From contig JAKLKO010000003.1 in assembly GCA_023150615.1 (NCBI GenBank), positions 186,001-250,000 on the forward strand: a stretch of DNA of 64,000 bases, read 5' to 3'. A program made the translations under genes and the position numbers. Positions 1-9,181 of the stretch are shown here, piece by piece. The first letter of the stretch is position 1, and every line of letters begins with the position of its first letter. The notes under the pieces are model-generated. The model saw only the letters and a list, made by a program, of their open reading frames with translations. It was not told the origin of the DNA and did not search any database. This stretch comes from Phycisphaerae bacterium. GTDB taxonomy: Bacteria; Planctomycetota; Phycisphaerae; UBA1845; UTPLA1.

Positions 1-1
1 C

Positions 2-1762
2 ATCTACTCCGCCGCGTCGGGGACACTCTGCAACGTGACGCCCCGATCCGGAACGTCGACCGCCTGTCCGGCCGTCGCCGGCGCGGCCATGCTGATGCGT
101 CAGTATTTCATGGAGGGCTACTTTCCAAGCGGCGCGGCGAACCCGTCGGACGCATTTACCCCGAGCGCCGCGCTCATCCGCGCGACGCTGCTCAACTCCG
201 CGGTCGACATGACCGGCATCGCCGGCTTTCCGAGCAAGCGCGAGGGCTGGGGCCGCGTGCTGGCCGACAACGCGGCGTACTTTGCGGGCGATGCCCGCCG
301 ACTTGCCGTGCTCGAGGACGTGCGGAACGCGAACGGACTGGCGAGCGCGGAGGTGCGCGATTACCGCGTGCAGGTCGCGTCGAGCGGCGAATCGCTCAAA
401 GTCACTCTCGTCTGGACCGATCCGCCCGCAACGGCCGGCGCGACCTTCGCCGCCGTCAATGATCTTGACATCGAAGTCGTCGCGCCCGACGGATCGGTCT
501 ATCTCGGGAACGTCTTCAGTGCCGGGGCATCGGTCACCGGCGGAGAGAAGGACGACCGCAACAACGTCGAGCAGGTGCTGATTCCCGTCCCGCTCGTCGG
601 GGCGTGGTCGATCCGGGTCCGGGCCGCGGCGGTCAACGTCGGACTTCAGGGCTACGCCCTGATCGCGACGGGCGACGTGTCCGAACTGCCCTCGCCGCTG
701 ACGATTCGGCTGCCCGACGGCCCGCCGCGCGTCGTCGCACCGTACGCGACCAACTCGTTCAATGTGGAGATCACGCCCGGCAGCGAATCGGTCGTGCCCG
801 GCTCACTCCGACTCTACTACAGCACGAACTACGGTCCGTATCAGTCCGGCGCGCTCAGTCCACTCGGAGGCAACCTCTATTCCGCAACCCTGCCCGTCAT
901 GAACTGCGGGGACGCACCGCGCTTCTACGTCTCGGCCGACGGCGCGCTTGGATCGACGATCACGAGTCCCGCGGCCGCGCCGACGCTGGTCTACCAGGCC
1001 ACGGTCGGGTTCGAGAACCCCGTCTTCACCGACGATGTCGAGACCGATCTCGGCTGGACGCTCGGCGCGCCGGGCGACAACGCCACGACCGGCATGTGGG
1101 AGCGAGGCGATCCGATCGGGACCATCGCGCAGCCGGAGGATGACCACACGCCCGATCCCGGCGTGCAGTGCTTCTTCACCGGCCAGGGCACAATCGGCGG
1201 CCTGCCCAGCGATGCCGACGTGGACAACGGAAAGACGACGCTCATCTCGCCCACGTTCGATCTGTCGCCGTTCGGCGGGACGATCGGTTACTGGCGCTGG
1301 TACTCCAACACGAACGGCTCGGTGCCGAACGCCGACACCATGCTCGTCGACATCTCGTACAACGACGGTGGTTCGTGGACGACGGCTGAGGTCGTTGGAC
1401 CGTCCGAAGTGCAGAACGGCGGCGGCTGGTACTACCACGAACTGGTCATCGGCACCGGCTCGCCGACGGTCAAGATCCGCTTCGTCGTCGAAGACGAAGG
1501 TCTGCCGTCGCTCGTCGAGGCGGCCGTCGATGACATCGAGGTGCGGCGGATCGAATGCGTCACCTGCACCAAGGGGGACGTCAACGGGGACACGCAGGTC
1601 AACGGCCTCGACGTGCAGGCGTTCGTCGACATCCTGCTCAACGGCGGCGGCACACCGGTCGAGCATTGCGCCGGAGACGTGAACGCGCTGCCGAATGGCT
1701 CGATCGACGTGCTGGACGTGCCGGGATTCGTTTCGTGCATGCTCGGCTCGGGCTGCCCGTAA
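2..1762 (+). CDS. Secreted subtilisin-family (S8) protease, C-terminal part, with dockerin-like repeat
   Basis: The gene is open at the left edge, so the N-terminus, signal peptide and catalytic Asp and His are missing. The first visible residues carry the catalytic serine motif GTSTACPAVAG (Ser codon at 56-58), typical of subtilases. Next comes a beta-sandwich of about 120 residues (motifs TLVWTDPP, VNDLDIEV, DRNNVEQV) of the kind that follows the catalytic domain in Kp43-like S8 proteases. After it come an FN3-like segment and a MAM/jelly-roll-like domain (about residues 335-515). The last 60 residues hold two dockerin-like calcium loops (GDVNGDTQVNGLD and GDVNALPNGSIDVLD). Function as an extracellular or surface protease is inferred from the family. 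The dockerin-like tail in a non-cellulosomal genome is typical of planctomycete secreted proteins. Domain borders are by eye. Confidence 0.85.
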   Translation: MYSAASGTLCNVTPRSGTSTACPAVAGAAMLMRQYFMEGYFPSGAANPSDAFTPSAALIRATLLNSAVDMTGIAGFPSKREGWGRVLADNAAYFAGDARRLAVLEDVRNANGLASAEVRDYRVQVASSGESLKVTLVWTDPPATAGATFAAVNDLDIEVVAPDGSVYLGNVFSAGASVTGGEKDDRNNVEQVLIPVPLVGAWSIRVRAAAVNVGLQGYALIATGDVSELPSPLTIRLPDGPPRVVAPYATNSFNVEITPGSESVVPGSLRLYYSTNYGPYQSGALSPLGGNLYSATLPVMNCGDAPRFYVSADGALGSTITSPAAAPTLVYQATVGFENPVFTDDVETDLGWTLGAPGDNATTGMWERGDPIGTIAQPEDDHTPDPGVQCFFTGQGTIGGLPSDADVDNGKTTLISPTFDLSPFGGTIGYWRWYSNTNGSVPNADTMLVDISYNDGGSWTTAEVVGPSEVQNGGGWYYHELVIGTGSPTVKIRFVVEDEGLPSLVEAAVDDIEVRRIECVTCTKGDVNGDTQVNGLDVQAFVDILLNGGGTPVEHCAGDVNALPNGSIDVLDVPGFVSCMLGSGCP

Positions 1763-1795
1763 CGACGCGCCTCGGGGCTGCCGGGCGATGATGGC

Positions 1796-3829
1796 TCACG
1801 GCCCGCCCGCGGGCGCCTCGAGCGCGCGGAGCGCATCGCGCGAGTCCGCTCGATCGGGTTGAAGGCGCAGTGCGCGGCGGAACCAGTCGGCCGCATTGCC
1901 CGGCCGGCCGCGCAAGGCCTCCAAGATGCCGCGATTGTGCAGAGCGTCGGCGAAGTCCGGGCGTAGCGCCAGCGCGCGATCGATGGCCCGCGCCGCGTCG
2001 TCGAACCGTCGTTTCGCCAGATACGCGTTGCCGAGATTCAGCCAGGTCTCCGCCGACGACTCATCGTCGCGAAGCACGTCCTCGAACCGCGCGATGGCCT
2101 CGTCGTAGTGTCCCTTCAGCGCGAGGAGCGTCGCCAGTCCGCACCGCGCTGCCACGTCGCCCGGTTCGCAGCGAAGCGCCGCGTCGTATTCCGCCTCGGC
2201 TTCGTCATAGCGCCCCAGCGTCCGCAGCGCATCGCCGCGTCCGACGCGCGGCGCGGCGTAGGTCGGATCGCAAGCCGCCGCGCGGGCGAATCGAAACGCC
2301 GCCAGCGGCAGGCGGCCGCTCTGCATGTGCACCCTGCCCAGCGCATAGAGCACATCGGCGTCGTTCGGCCGCAGGCGCAGCGCTTTCTGGCACTCGGAGA
2401 CCGCCGCCCCGAATCGTCCCGCACCGGCCAGCGCCAGGGCGTGATTCGTGTACGACACGGCGTCCGTTTGGCGCTCGCCGCGGACCGGCACATGGCACGC
2501 CGCGCCGACAAGCACGGCACACGCAATCGCCGCCGAGGCACGGCCGTACTCGCCGGCGATCAGGCGCCTTGCGACCCAAACGACTCCGGCCCCCGCGAAC
2601 AGCGTGATTGGCGCGAAAAGCACCGCGCGATAGCGTCCGAACACCACGAACGCCGCGATGGCCAGCGCGCCGGCCGCGATCCACGCCCCCAGCCACCACA
2701 GCGTCCGCCAGCGTCGCCGGGATGCGACGAGGCCGAGCGCGGCCAGCGCTGAGAGCGCGCTGAACGGCAGGCCCGTATCCAACACCGTGAGCACCCACGA
2801 ACGCTCGCGAAAGAGGTAGTAGTCCTCCGTGTCCATCCGTTCCTTTGCATCGAAGACCATGAGCAGCTTGCGGGCCGAGAGTCGGAGCCACTCGCCGGGA
2901 TCGGATTTGATCCAGCGCAGTGCCGCGCGGAGATAGAAGTCCGAGACTTCCCCGGGCGACAGTCGCCGGCCAGTCTGCTGTTCGGCATAACGCGTCCATT
3001 CGCGCTGCTCCAGCTCGCCGGTGGCTCGTCCGCGCCGGAACGGCAGGTACGTGCCGGTCGCCTTCGGGTGGTTGCCCATGGCGAAATTCTGTCCGAGGTT
3101 GGGCGTGGCGAGCACGAACTCGCCGAGCACGACGCGGTTCCGCGCGATCCACGGCGCGAGCGTCAACAGCATTCCGAGCGCACAGATGGCCGCGCGGCGC
3201 GCGCCGACCGATCGCCGCGGGGACGTCTGCCACACGACGCCAAGCAGGATCGGAAGCAGGACCACCGCGTGCTGTCGACATAAGGCGAACAGGCCCAGCG
3301 CGACGCCGATCACGAGCGGCCGGCCGCGATCTGCGAAGCAGCGCGCGACAAGAAAGACGAGCAGCGCGCTGAGCAGCAGCTCGAGCGACGTCTTCTGGAT
3401 CAAGCCATCGAAGAAGATCGCGGCGGGAAAGAGCGCCAGGACCGTCGCGGCGGTTCGCGCGACCGTCTCGTCAAACAATCGGCGGCCCGCAAGAAGCGTC
3501 AGCACGCACGCGGTCGCGCCGGCGACGGCCTGCAGTCCGCGCGGCGGCCAGGGTCCATCGAGTCCGACGTAACGCAGGACCGCCAGCACGTAGGCGTAGA
3601 GCGGCGCGTGAACGAAGTCCGGCGGCCCGAGCCATTCTCCGGCGGCGATCCGCCGCGCCGCGTCCTCGTAGACGCGCGCGTCCGATAGCGAGTGGTGCAC
3701 GAACCCGATGTCGCGGATCTCGAACAGGTAACCCACTCGAACGACGAACGCCAGTAGAAAGACGAGCGCGGCCACGACGAGCGGCGACGGCGGCGATTCT
3801 CGCGGCGGTGATTCGGTGCGGTCCGGCAT
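1796..3829 (-). CDS. GT39-like membrane glycosyltransferase fused to C-terminal TPR repeats
   Basis: The 677-residue protein starts with a transmembrane helix (PLVVAALVFLLAFVVRVGYL) and has about ten hydrophobic segments over its first 430 residues. An acidic DARVYEDAA motif follows the first helix and HAPLYAYVLAVL comes next, as in the PMT/ArnT superfamily of enzymes that use polyprenyl-phosphate sugars. Residues about 450-660 are six tetratricopeptide repeats (for example WLNLGNAYLAKRRFDDAARAIDRAL). Such GT-TPR fusions resemble eukaryotic TMTC proteins and some bacterial glycosyltransferases; substrate and acceptor are unknown. The ATG at 3829 is chosen because it sits just before the hydrophobic start; an in-frame ATG at 3868 would add 13 residues. 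The gene is divergent from the J-domain gene and convergent with the protease. Confidence 0.75.
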   Translation of the reverse strand: MPDRTESPPRESPPSPLVVAALVFLLAFVVRVGYLFEIRDIGFVHHSLSDARVYEDAARRIAAGEWLGPPDFVHAPLYAYVLAVLRYVGLDGPWPPRGLQAVAGATACVLTLLAGRRLFDETVARTAATVLALFPAAIFFDGLIQKTSLELLLSALLVFLVARCFADRGRPLVIGVALGLFALCRQHAVVLLPILLGVVWQTSPRRSVGARRAAICALGMLLTLAPWIARNRVVLGEFVLATPNLGQNFAMGNHPKATGTYLPFRRGRATGELEQREWTRYAEQQTGRRLSPGEVSDFYLRAALRWIKSDPGEWLRLSARKLLMVFDAKERMDTEDYYLFRERSWVLTVLDTGLPFSALSALAALGLVASRRRWRTLWWLGAWIAAGALAIAAFVVFGRYRAVLFAPITLFAGAGVVWVARRLIAGEYGRASAAIACAVLVGAACHVPVRGERQTDAVSYTNHALALAGAGRFGAAVSECQKALRLRPNDADVLYALGRVHMQSGRLPLAAFRFARAAACDPTYAAPRVGRGDALRTLGRYDEAEAEYDAALRCEPGDVAARCGLATLLALKGHYDEAIARFEDVLRDDESSAETWLNLGNAYLAKRRFDDAARAIDRALALRPDFADALHNRGILEALRGRPGNAADWFRRALRLQPDRADSRDALRALEAPAGGP

Positions 3830-3903
3830 CCTGAGGCGCTCGCGGCCCAGTATATCGGGACCTCGCATCGGCGACGCGCGGCGCGGAACGCCGGACCGAA
3901 CGG

Positions 3904-3909
3904 GTATAA
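3904..3909 (+). promoter_or_regulatory. Consensus -10 box TATAAT, nine bases before an ATG
   Basis: A perfect TATAAT lies in otherwise GC-rich DNA with only nine bases between it and the ATG at 3919. Transcription would begin at or within a few bases of the start codon, so the mRNA would be leaderless or nearly so. No -35 match is visible 16-18 bases upstream. Confidence 0.55.
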
Positions 3910-3918
3910 TCGGCGGCG

Positions 3919-4449
3919 ATGTCCGCGCCGGAGTCGTCCATCAACGAGGCACAGGCACGCGCCTGCTACGAAGTCCTCGGACTTCAACCGAACGCCACGC
4001 ACCACGAGGTCCAGGCGGCCTACCGCCGACTGGCCTTCCGCCATCATCCGGACATCGCCGGCGACGACCCCGTCTCGCGCGCGGAATTCACGCGCATCAC
4101 GCACGCCTACAAGTCGATCTCGAAGCTCGACCGCCTGAAGGTGCTCTTCAAGCACGGTGGCTGCTGTCATCGCTGCCATGCGATCGAGGAGCTTTTCCTG
4201 GGCATGGACCGCCGCTACTACTGCGCAGACTGCCTGCTCAACGCGCGGCGACGCATCCTGCCGCTGCCGGTCGTGCGGACGATCCGCTGCGTCTCGGTCA
4301 TGGGCTTGCAGGCCGGAGCGGCCGCCGCCGCGGCACAATACATCTCGACCGACCGTCACGGATTCGCGTGGCTGGCGATGGTGGCGATTGCCGCGTCCGT
4401 GATGCTGCTCGGCTACTTCGTCTTCTCGGCCGATCAGATCGAGGCCTGA
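3919..4449 (+). CDS. J-domain protein with zinc ribbon and C-terminal membrane segment
   Basis: The 176-residue protein opens with a J domain (CYEVLGLQPNATHHEVQAAY, HPD tripeptide at residues 43-45), which recruits and stimulates an Hsp70. After it come two CxxC pairs (C83/C86 and C102/C105) that look like a single zinc ribbon. The last 45 residues contain one or two hydrophobic stretches ending in LLGYFVFSADQ. It is therefore probably a membrane-tethered J-protein with the J domain in the cytoplasm. It is not DnaJ: the Gly/Phe region and the four-repeat cysteine-rich domain are absent. Its client is unknown. A TATAAT box sits nine bases before the ATG and no ribosome-binding site is visible. 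Confidence 0.7.
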   Translation: MSAPESSINEAQARACYEVLGLQPNATHHEVQAAYRRLAFRHHPDIAGDDPVSRAEFTRITHAYKSISKLDRLKVLFKHGGCCHRCHAIEELFLGMDRRYYCADCLLNARRRILPLPVVRTIRCVSVMGLQAGAAAAAAQYISTDRHGFAWLAMVAIAASVMLLGYFVFSADQIEA

Positions 4450-4733
4450 TATGACGCAAACGCGCGGGGCGCACGCATGGCGCGGCGCGTCCGCCGCGCG
4501 CGATTAGACCATCGCCGAGCGGTCCCGGCCGCGACCGGCCAGCGCGTTCTCTGTGGCCGATCCAGAAGGCTCAATGCGGGTCTCACCAGTGCGACCAAGG
4601 CAGTACGCTGGTATCGTTACGCAAGGCTGTAGACGGCTTTGTTATCAGAACCGCAGACTTCGCCGGTGAATGATCGCAAATAGGGTGACTTCCATAAAAT
4701 AATGTGGAACAAGTTCTTATGACAGAATACAGT

Positions 4734-4762
4734 AAAAAAGGCACCTGCAACAGGCAGCGTGC
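4734..4762 (-). terminator. Rho-independent terminator-like hairpin on the minus strand
   Basis: Read on the minus strand, GCAC-g-CTGC and GCAGGTGC form an 8-bp stem with one bulged G around a CTGTT loop, followed by C and six Ts. Read on the plus strand it has no T tract. No annotated minus-strand gene lies to its right, so it would stop an unannotated leftward transcript from the dnaG promoter region. Confidence 0.5.
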
Positions 4763-4764
4763 AT

Positions 4765-4793
4765 TTGCCGCCCCGTCAAAGCCGTGGTATATT
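4765..4793 (+). promoter_or_regulatory. dnaG promoter candidate P1 (TTGCCG-17-TATATT)
   Basis: TTGCCG at 4765-4770 and TATATT at 4788-4793 are separated by exactly 17 bases, a good sigma-70 match. The start codon used for dnaG is about 110 bases downstream, leaving a roughly 100-base leader. Confidence 0.55.
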
Positions 4794-4833
4794 TGGACGT
4801 ACCGGGAATATCGTTCGCGGCGAGAAGCAAGCG

Positions 4834-4861
4834 TTCAAGTTCTCTCAAGTACCAGTAAATA
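4834..4861 (+). promoter_or_regulatory. dnaG promoter candidate P2 (TTCAAG-16-TAAATA)
   Basis: TTCAAG at 4834-4839 and TAAATA at 4856-4861 are spaced by 16 bases. It is weaker than P1 but better placed, about 40 bases before the GTG start. Confidence 0.35.
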
Positions 4862-4902
4862 AAAAACTTATCAAACTCCGTCTTGGGATCACGGACCGCG
4901 CT

Positions 4903-6732
4903 GTGACCGCCGAATCGCCTGAGTCGCTGACACGCCGAATCCAGCAGGCGTTCGACATCACCGATGTCGTCGCCGAGCACGTCAAGCTCACGCGCGCGGG
5001 GAAGGACTACCGCGGCCTGTGTCCGTTTCACCGGGAAAAGACCCCATCGTTCTACGTCGTTCCCTCGAAGCAGATTTTCAAGTGCTTCGGCTGCGGCGCC
5101 GGCGGCGACATCTTCAAGTTCATCCAGCTCCGAGAGCGCATCGACTTCAAGGAGGCTCGGGCGATCCTCGCCGCGCGAGCCGGCATCCCGCTGCAATCCA
5201 CGGGGGCCGATCGCTCGGCCGAGTCCGATCGCGCAGCGCTTGCGCGCGTCAACGACTGGGCGATGCGCTGGTTCGCCCGACAACTCCACTCGGACGCGGG
5301 CGCGGCGGCCCGGCGATACGCCGAACAGCGGGGGCTTTCGGCGGAGACGATTGGTGCATTCGCACTCGGCCTCGCGCCCGATGGCTGGCAGACGCTTTGC
5401 GACGCCGCTCGTGCGGCCGACGTGCCGTCGGCGTTGCTTGTTGCGGCCGGTCTGGCGAAGCCACGAAGTGATGGCTCGCTCTACGACGCGTTCCGAAACC
5501 GGCTCATCTTCCCGATCCGCGACGCGATGGAGCGTGTGATCGGTTTCGGCGGGCGGACGCTCGGCGACGACCCGGCGAAGTACCTGAACTCGCCGCAGAG
5601 CGCGCTGTTCGACAAGGCCCGCGCGCTGTACGGCATCGAGTTCGCCAAGTCGGCGATCCCCGAGGCCGGTCGCGCCGTTGTCGTCGAGGGCTATCTCGAC
5701 TGCGTCATGGCGCACCAGCACGGGTTCCGGAACACGGTGGCCACGCTGGGCACGGCGCTCGGCGTCGAGCATGCCCGCATCCTCCGCCGTTATGCGGAGT
5801 CGGTGGTGCTGCTCTTCGATTCGGACGAGGCCGGGGATCGCGCGGTCGATCGCGCGCTGCCGCTCTTCCTGTCGCAGACGATGGATGTGCGGCTGGCGCG
5901 GGTCCCGGAAGGTAAGGATCCTTGCGATTATCTGGTTTCGAGGGGTCGCGACGGATTTAACGACCTGTTGAATTCGGCTCCCGACGCGCTAGAATCGAAG
6001 TGGATTCAGTTGCTCGCCCGCTGCCGCGGCGCGGGCAATCTCGCGGGTCGCCGACGCGCCATCACCGAGTTTCTCGCGGTGATCGCGACGGCCGCGGAAT
6101 CCGGACAGATCGATTCGATTCAGCGTGGGCTGATCGCGAACCAAGTCGCCAAGCTTCTGGGCGTTACGGCGGAGGATGTTCTGCGACAGATTTCGGCCCG
6201 GGAGCCACGTCGCGCGGGGGAGGCAGCGAAGGAACAGATTGAGGCAACGCGGGCCACCGATCGGCGACGGACCCCAGTCGTCGAGAGCGCGTCTCGCGAG
6301 TTATTGGAAGTGCTGCTGAACGAGCCTGCGTACTACGGTTCGATCGGCGAGCATCTGGACATCGAGGCGTTCGACGACGCGCCCACGCGGCGCGTCGCGA
6401 GCATTGTAAAGGAGCTGGCGGCGCAGGTCGGCACGTTCGAGCTGACCGACGTGCTCGCGCGACTTGAATCGGTCGAGGATTCGCAGCGGGCCGTCGACCT
6501 GCAGATCGCCGGGCAGAAGAAAGGGAACCTGGCGGCCACCGTCGAAGGCGCGGTGGCGTGCCTTCAGAATGAGCGGATGCGGAGCCGCGCCGGAGAACTT
6601 CGGAGCGTCCTCCGCGATCCGCACGAGGCGACCGAAGCGCTGGACGAAGAGGCCCGGGCCCGGGTGCAGTTGGCCAGACAACACCGGCACTTCGCAGCGC
6701 GTCGTCAGTTGAATCCGCCGCTGCTCGGCTGA
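4903..6732 (+). CDS. dnaG: DNA primase
   Basis: DnaG makes the RNA primers for replication forks together with the DnaB helicase. The 609-residue product has the CHC2 zinc site C40-x2-H43...C61-x2-C64 (CPFH and CFGCGAGGD). The TOPRIM domain has its catalytic Glu in VVVEGYLD (about residue 262) and the DSDEAGD acidic motif (about 306). A helical C-terminal region would bind the helicase. The GTG at 4903 is chosen because it begins the conserved N-terminal helix (SLTRRIQQAFDITDVV); the frame stays open upstream to an ATG at 4759 without family-like sequence. rpoD follows 237 bases later, the classical dnaG-rpoD macromolecular-synthesis arrangement. Confidence 0.95.
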   Translation: MTAESPESLTRRIQQAFDITDVVAEHVKLTRAGKDYRGLCPFHREKTPSFYVVPSKQIFKCFGCGAGGDIFKFIQLRERIDFKEARAILAARAGIPLQSTGADRSAESDRAALARVNDWAMRWFARQLHSDAGAAARRYAEQRGLSAETIGAFALGLAPDGWQTLCDAARAADVPSALLVAAGLAKPRSDGSLYDAFRNRLIFPIRDAMERVIGFGGRTLGDDPAKYLNSPQSALFDKARALYGIEFAKSAIPEAGRAVVVEGYLDCVMAHQHGFRNTVATLGTALGVEHARILRRYAESVVLLFDSDEAGDRAVDRALPLFLSQTMDVRLARVPEGKDPCDYLVSRGRDGFNDLLNSAPDALESKWIQLLARCRGAGNLAGRRRAITEFLAVIATAAESGQIDSIQRGLIANQVAKLLGVTAEDVLRQISAREPRRAGEAAKEQIEATRATDRRRTPVVESASRELLEVLLNEPAYYGSIGEHLDIEAFDDAPTRRVASIVKELAAQVGTFELTDVLARLESVEDSQRAVDLQIAGQKKGNLAATVEGAVACLQNERMRSRAGELRSVLRDPHEATEALDEEARARVQLARQHRHFAARRQLNPPLLG

Positions 6733-6969
6733 GCCGCATCGGCGGGATGATGAGAGCGAGGACCCGCGGGTCCGAACGACACGGTGATTCCGGTTTGCCG
6801 ACGATCGCGCGGCGCGATCGCCCGGCCTCTTGTCGTGGCCGGTCCGGGCGCGACGGCCGGAAGGGGAAGGAGCGGCGGCGCGGGAGCGCGCCGTCGCAAG
6901 CGTGAAGGAAGGCCCGCATCGCGGGAGGCGATTGCGGCGCACTGGCTGTAGGACGGAGTAGCAGGACTT

Positions 6970-8709
6970 ATGGCGGACACAGTTTCGAAGCACGCGGCGG
7001 CCGACCCCGTGGAAACAAGCGTGAACGAGCTGGTCACACGCGGCAAAAAGCGCGGTTACGTGACCTGGGAGGAGATGAACGAGATCCTTCCCGATGAAGC
7101 GGTCCTTCCCGAACGGCTCGAAGCCATCCTCGTCAAACTCGAAAACCTGGGCATCGACATGGTCGATGAGGCCGAGGCCGAGCGCCAGGGCTTCGGCGAA
7201 GATGCCTCTCCCGCGGGCAAGAAGGGAGACGCGGTCGCGGACGTGGTCGCGCCGGGCAAGGGCGTCGGGCTCGAGGTCGCCAGCCGGCGGATCGACGACC
7301 CGGTGCGGATGTACCTGCAGCAGATGGGCGAGATTCCGCTGCTGACGCGCAGCGAGGAGATCGCGCTCGCCAAGAAGATCGAAATGACGCGCACGGCCTT
7401 CCGCCGCAAGGTCCTCGAATCGGACTTCGCGATGGCCGCCGCCGTGGAACTCCTTCAGCAGGTCGCCGACGGCACGCTGCCGTTCGACCGCACCATGACC
7501 ATCTCGACCGTCGAGAACCAGGCGAAGCACGCGGTGCTCAAGCGCCTGCCGGCCAACCTCAAGGGCGTGCGGAAGCTCATGGACGCCAACCAGCGCCTGT
7601 GGACCAAGCTGCAGGACGGACGACTCTCGCCCAACCGGCGCAAGGAGATCTGGCGCGACATCAACACGAACCGGCACAAGGCCGTCAAGCTCCTCGAAGA
7701 GCTGGCGCTGCGCACCAGCCGCATCACGCCGCTGATGCGGCGCCTCGACGGGCACTGCCACAAGATGACGGACCTCGAGAAGCGTGTCGCCACGTCGGCG
7801 GGAAAGTCCAACATCGACGCCGATGAGCGGCAGACGATGATCGACGAGCTGGCGGGGCTTCAGGACCTCGTGCTCGAGACGCCCGAGATGCTCCGCAAGC
7901 GCATGCTCGCCATCAAGCGCGTCTTCAGCGAGTACGAGGACGCCAAGCGCAAGCTCTCCGGCGGAAACCTCCGCCTCGTCGTCTCGATCGCCAAGAAGTA
8001 CCGCAACCGCGGCCTGCCCTTCCTCGACATCATCCAGGAAGGCAACACCGGCCTGATGCGGGCCGTCGACAAGTACGAGTACCGCCGCGGCTACAAGTTC
8101 AGCACCTACGCGACCTGGTGGATCCGACAGGCCATCACCCGCGCCATCGCCGACCACGCCCGCACGATCCGAATCCCGGTGCACATGATCGAGACCATGA
8201 GCCGCCTGCGGAACGTCAGCAAGCAGCTCGTGCAGGAACTCGGCCGCGAACCGACCACCGAGGAGATCGCCAAGAAGGCCCGCATGCCGATCGGCGAAGT
8301 CCGCCGGGTGATGAAGATCAGCAAGCACCCGATCTCGCTCGACCGGCCGGTCGGCGAGAGCGAGGACTCCTACTTCGGCGACTTCATCGAGGACGCCGGG
8401 GCCGAGAGCCCGGTGATCACGGCCAGCAGCGAGATGTTGAAGGACCGCATCGAGCAGGTGCTCAAGACGCTGACGTATCGCGAGCGAGAGATCATCCGAC
8501 TGCGGTACGGCATCGGCGATGGTTACACGTACACGCTTGAAGAGGTCGGCAAGATCTTCAAGGTCACGCGCGAGCGCGTGCGCCAGGTCGAGGCGAAGGC
8601 CATCCGCAAGCTCCAGCACCCGGTCCGGGCGCGGAAGCTCGAGGGCTTCCTCGATGGATCACTGCCGACGCGCGCATTCTTCGGCGGCAACGGCAGCGGG
8701 ACGATCTGA
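6970..8709 (+). CDS. rpoD: Primary sigma factor (sigma-70, RpoD/SigA)
   Basis: This housekeeping sigma factor directs RNA polymerase to -10/-35 promoters. The 579-residue protein has region 1.1 at the N-terminus, region 1.2 ([19 protein letters not shown]), a non-conserved spacer of about 200 residues, region 2 ([19 protein letters not shown] and the -10-recognising [15 protein letters not shown]), region 3, and region 4.2 ([20 protein letters not shown]). All the parts expected of a group 1 sigma are present. The ATG is preceded by AGGA. The 237-base gap after dnaG holds a perfect 8-bp hairpin (CGATCGCG/CGCGATCG, 6802-6820) without a T tract. A strong terminator closes the unit. Confidence 0.96.
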   Translation: MADTVSKHAAADPVETSVNELVTRGKKRGYVTWEEMNEILPDEAVLPERLEAILVKLENLGIDMVDEAEAERQGFGEDASPAGKKGDAVADVVAPGKGVGLEVASRRIDDPVRMYLQQMGEIPLLTRSEEIALAKKIEMTRTAFRRKVLESDFAMAAAVELLQQVADGTLPFDRTMTISTVENQAKHAVLKRLPANLKGVRKLMDANQRLWTKLQDGRLSPNRRKEIWRDINTNRHKAVKLLEELALRTSRITPLMRRLDGHCHKMTDLEKRVATSAGKSNIDADERQTMIDELAGLQDLVLETPEMLRKRMLAIKRVFSEYEDAKRKLSGGNLRLVVSIAKKYRNRGLPFLDIIQEGNTGLMRAVDKYEYRRGYKFSTYATWWIRQAITRAIADHARTIRIPVHMIETMSRLRNVSKQLVQELGREPTTEEIAKKARMPIGEVRRVMKISKHPISLDRPVGESEDSYFGDFIEDAGAESPVITASSEMLKDRIEQVLKTLTYREREIIRLRYGIGDGYTYTLEEVGKIFKVTRERVRQVEAKAIRKLQHPVRARKLEGFLDGSLPTRAFFGGNGSGTI

Positions 8710-8739
8710 CCCCGCGGCCGGTCTCCGGATCAACCCCGA

Positions 8740-8771
8740 AGCCCATCGACGGCTCGTCGGTGGGCTTTTTT
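8740..8771 (+). terminator. Rho-independent terminator of rpoD
   Basis: AGCCCATCGACG (8740-8751) and CGTCGGTGGGCT (8755-8766) form a 12-bp stem with one G-U pair and a three-base loop. The stem runs straight into a tract of six Ts. Confidence 0.92.
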
Positions 8772-9181
8772 CATGGCCGAAGCGGCCCGCCCGGGCCGGG
8801 CGGGCGTTTCCATCCTTCAGCCTGCGGCACGTTACCAGACCTGCGCGGGCGGCCGCGGCGTGGGCGAGGCGCCGGGCATCGCACGGGCGAGATTGGGCGC
8901 GGCGCGCTCGACTTTCGCCTTGTGATTTGATACCTTTTTGGGGTGCAGCGCTCGTCCGATCCGACCGATCGGTGCGCTGGACGCCCGCGATCCACCGGCC
9001 CGGTTCACCCGCCGCCCTTCCGCACGGATGCAGGAGCCGAGGCGACGTCGGCCGCCGCGTGCGACCGCGACATCCGATGAGAATGCCTCGCCGTGAACAC
9101 GATCATCGCGGTCAACGGGGTTGTGATCACGGATTGAATCGGAAGCTCGCCGATCGAACACCCGTCAACAGGTGAACATCC
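8772..9181. other. Intergenic region between rpoD and the S1 gene
   Basis: These 410 bases hold a second hairpin (8785-8809) and the leader of the S1 gene. A 32-codon open frame (ATG at 9077) ends in a TGA that overlaps the AGGTGA ribosome-binding site of the S1 gene, but it lacks its own ribosome-binding site and I do not call it. No clear -35/-10 pair is visible. Confidence 0.5.
8785..8809 (+). terminator. Second GC-rich hairpin, possible back-up terminator
   Basis: GCCCGCCC (8785-8792) and GGGCGGGC (8798-8805) form an 8-bp perfect stem with a five-base loop followed only by GTTTC. The weak T tract makes it a doubtful terminator; it stands 14 bases after the strong one. Confidence 0.35.

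Larger units (their letters stand above)
4450..4902. other. Intergenic region upstream of dnaG, AT-rich in its right half
   Basis: There is no supported gene in this 453-base gap. The left third has the usual high GC. From about 4600 the DNA becomes clearly AT-richer than anything nearby. It holds an inverted repeat TTCCA/TGGAA (4690-4694, 4705-4709), a minus-strand terminator-like hairpin (4734-4762) and two promoter candidates facing dnaG. I see no tRNA fold and no convincing DnaA-box cluster. Confidence 0.6.

Noticed and set aside
4600-4760. Possible replication origin next to dnaG because of AT-rich DNA
   Set aside because: Only one weak DnaA-box-like match (TGTGGAACA) is present, with no dnaA, gidA or dnaN nearby.
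6301-8619. A very long open frame on the minus strand opposite dnaG and rpoD
   Set aside because: It is a mirror of GC-rich codon bias. The plus strand codes for two textbook proteins with all motifs, and the minus-strand translation has no recognisable domain.
9077-9175. 32-codon open frame whose stop overlaps the S1 gene ribosome-binding site
   Set aside because: The position is suggestive of a leader peptide, but there is no ribosome-binding site and no sequence pattern pointing to attenuation. It could be chance.
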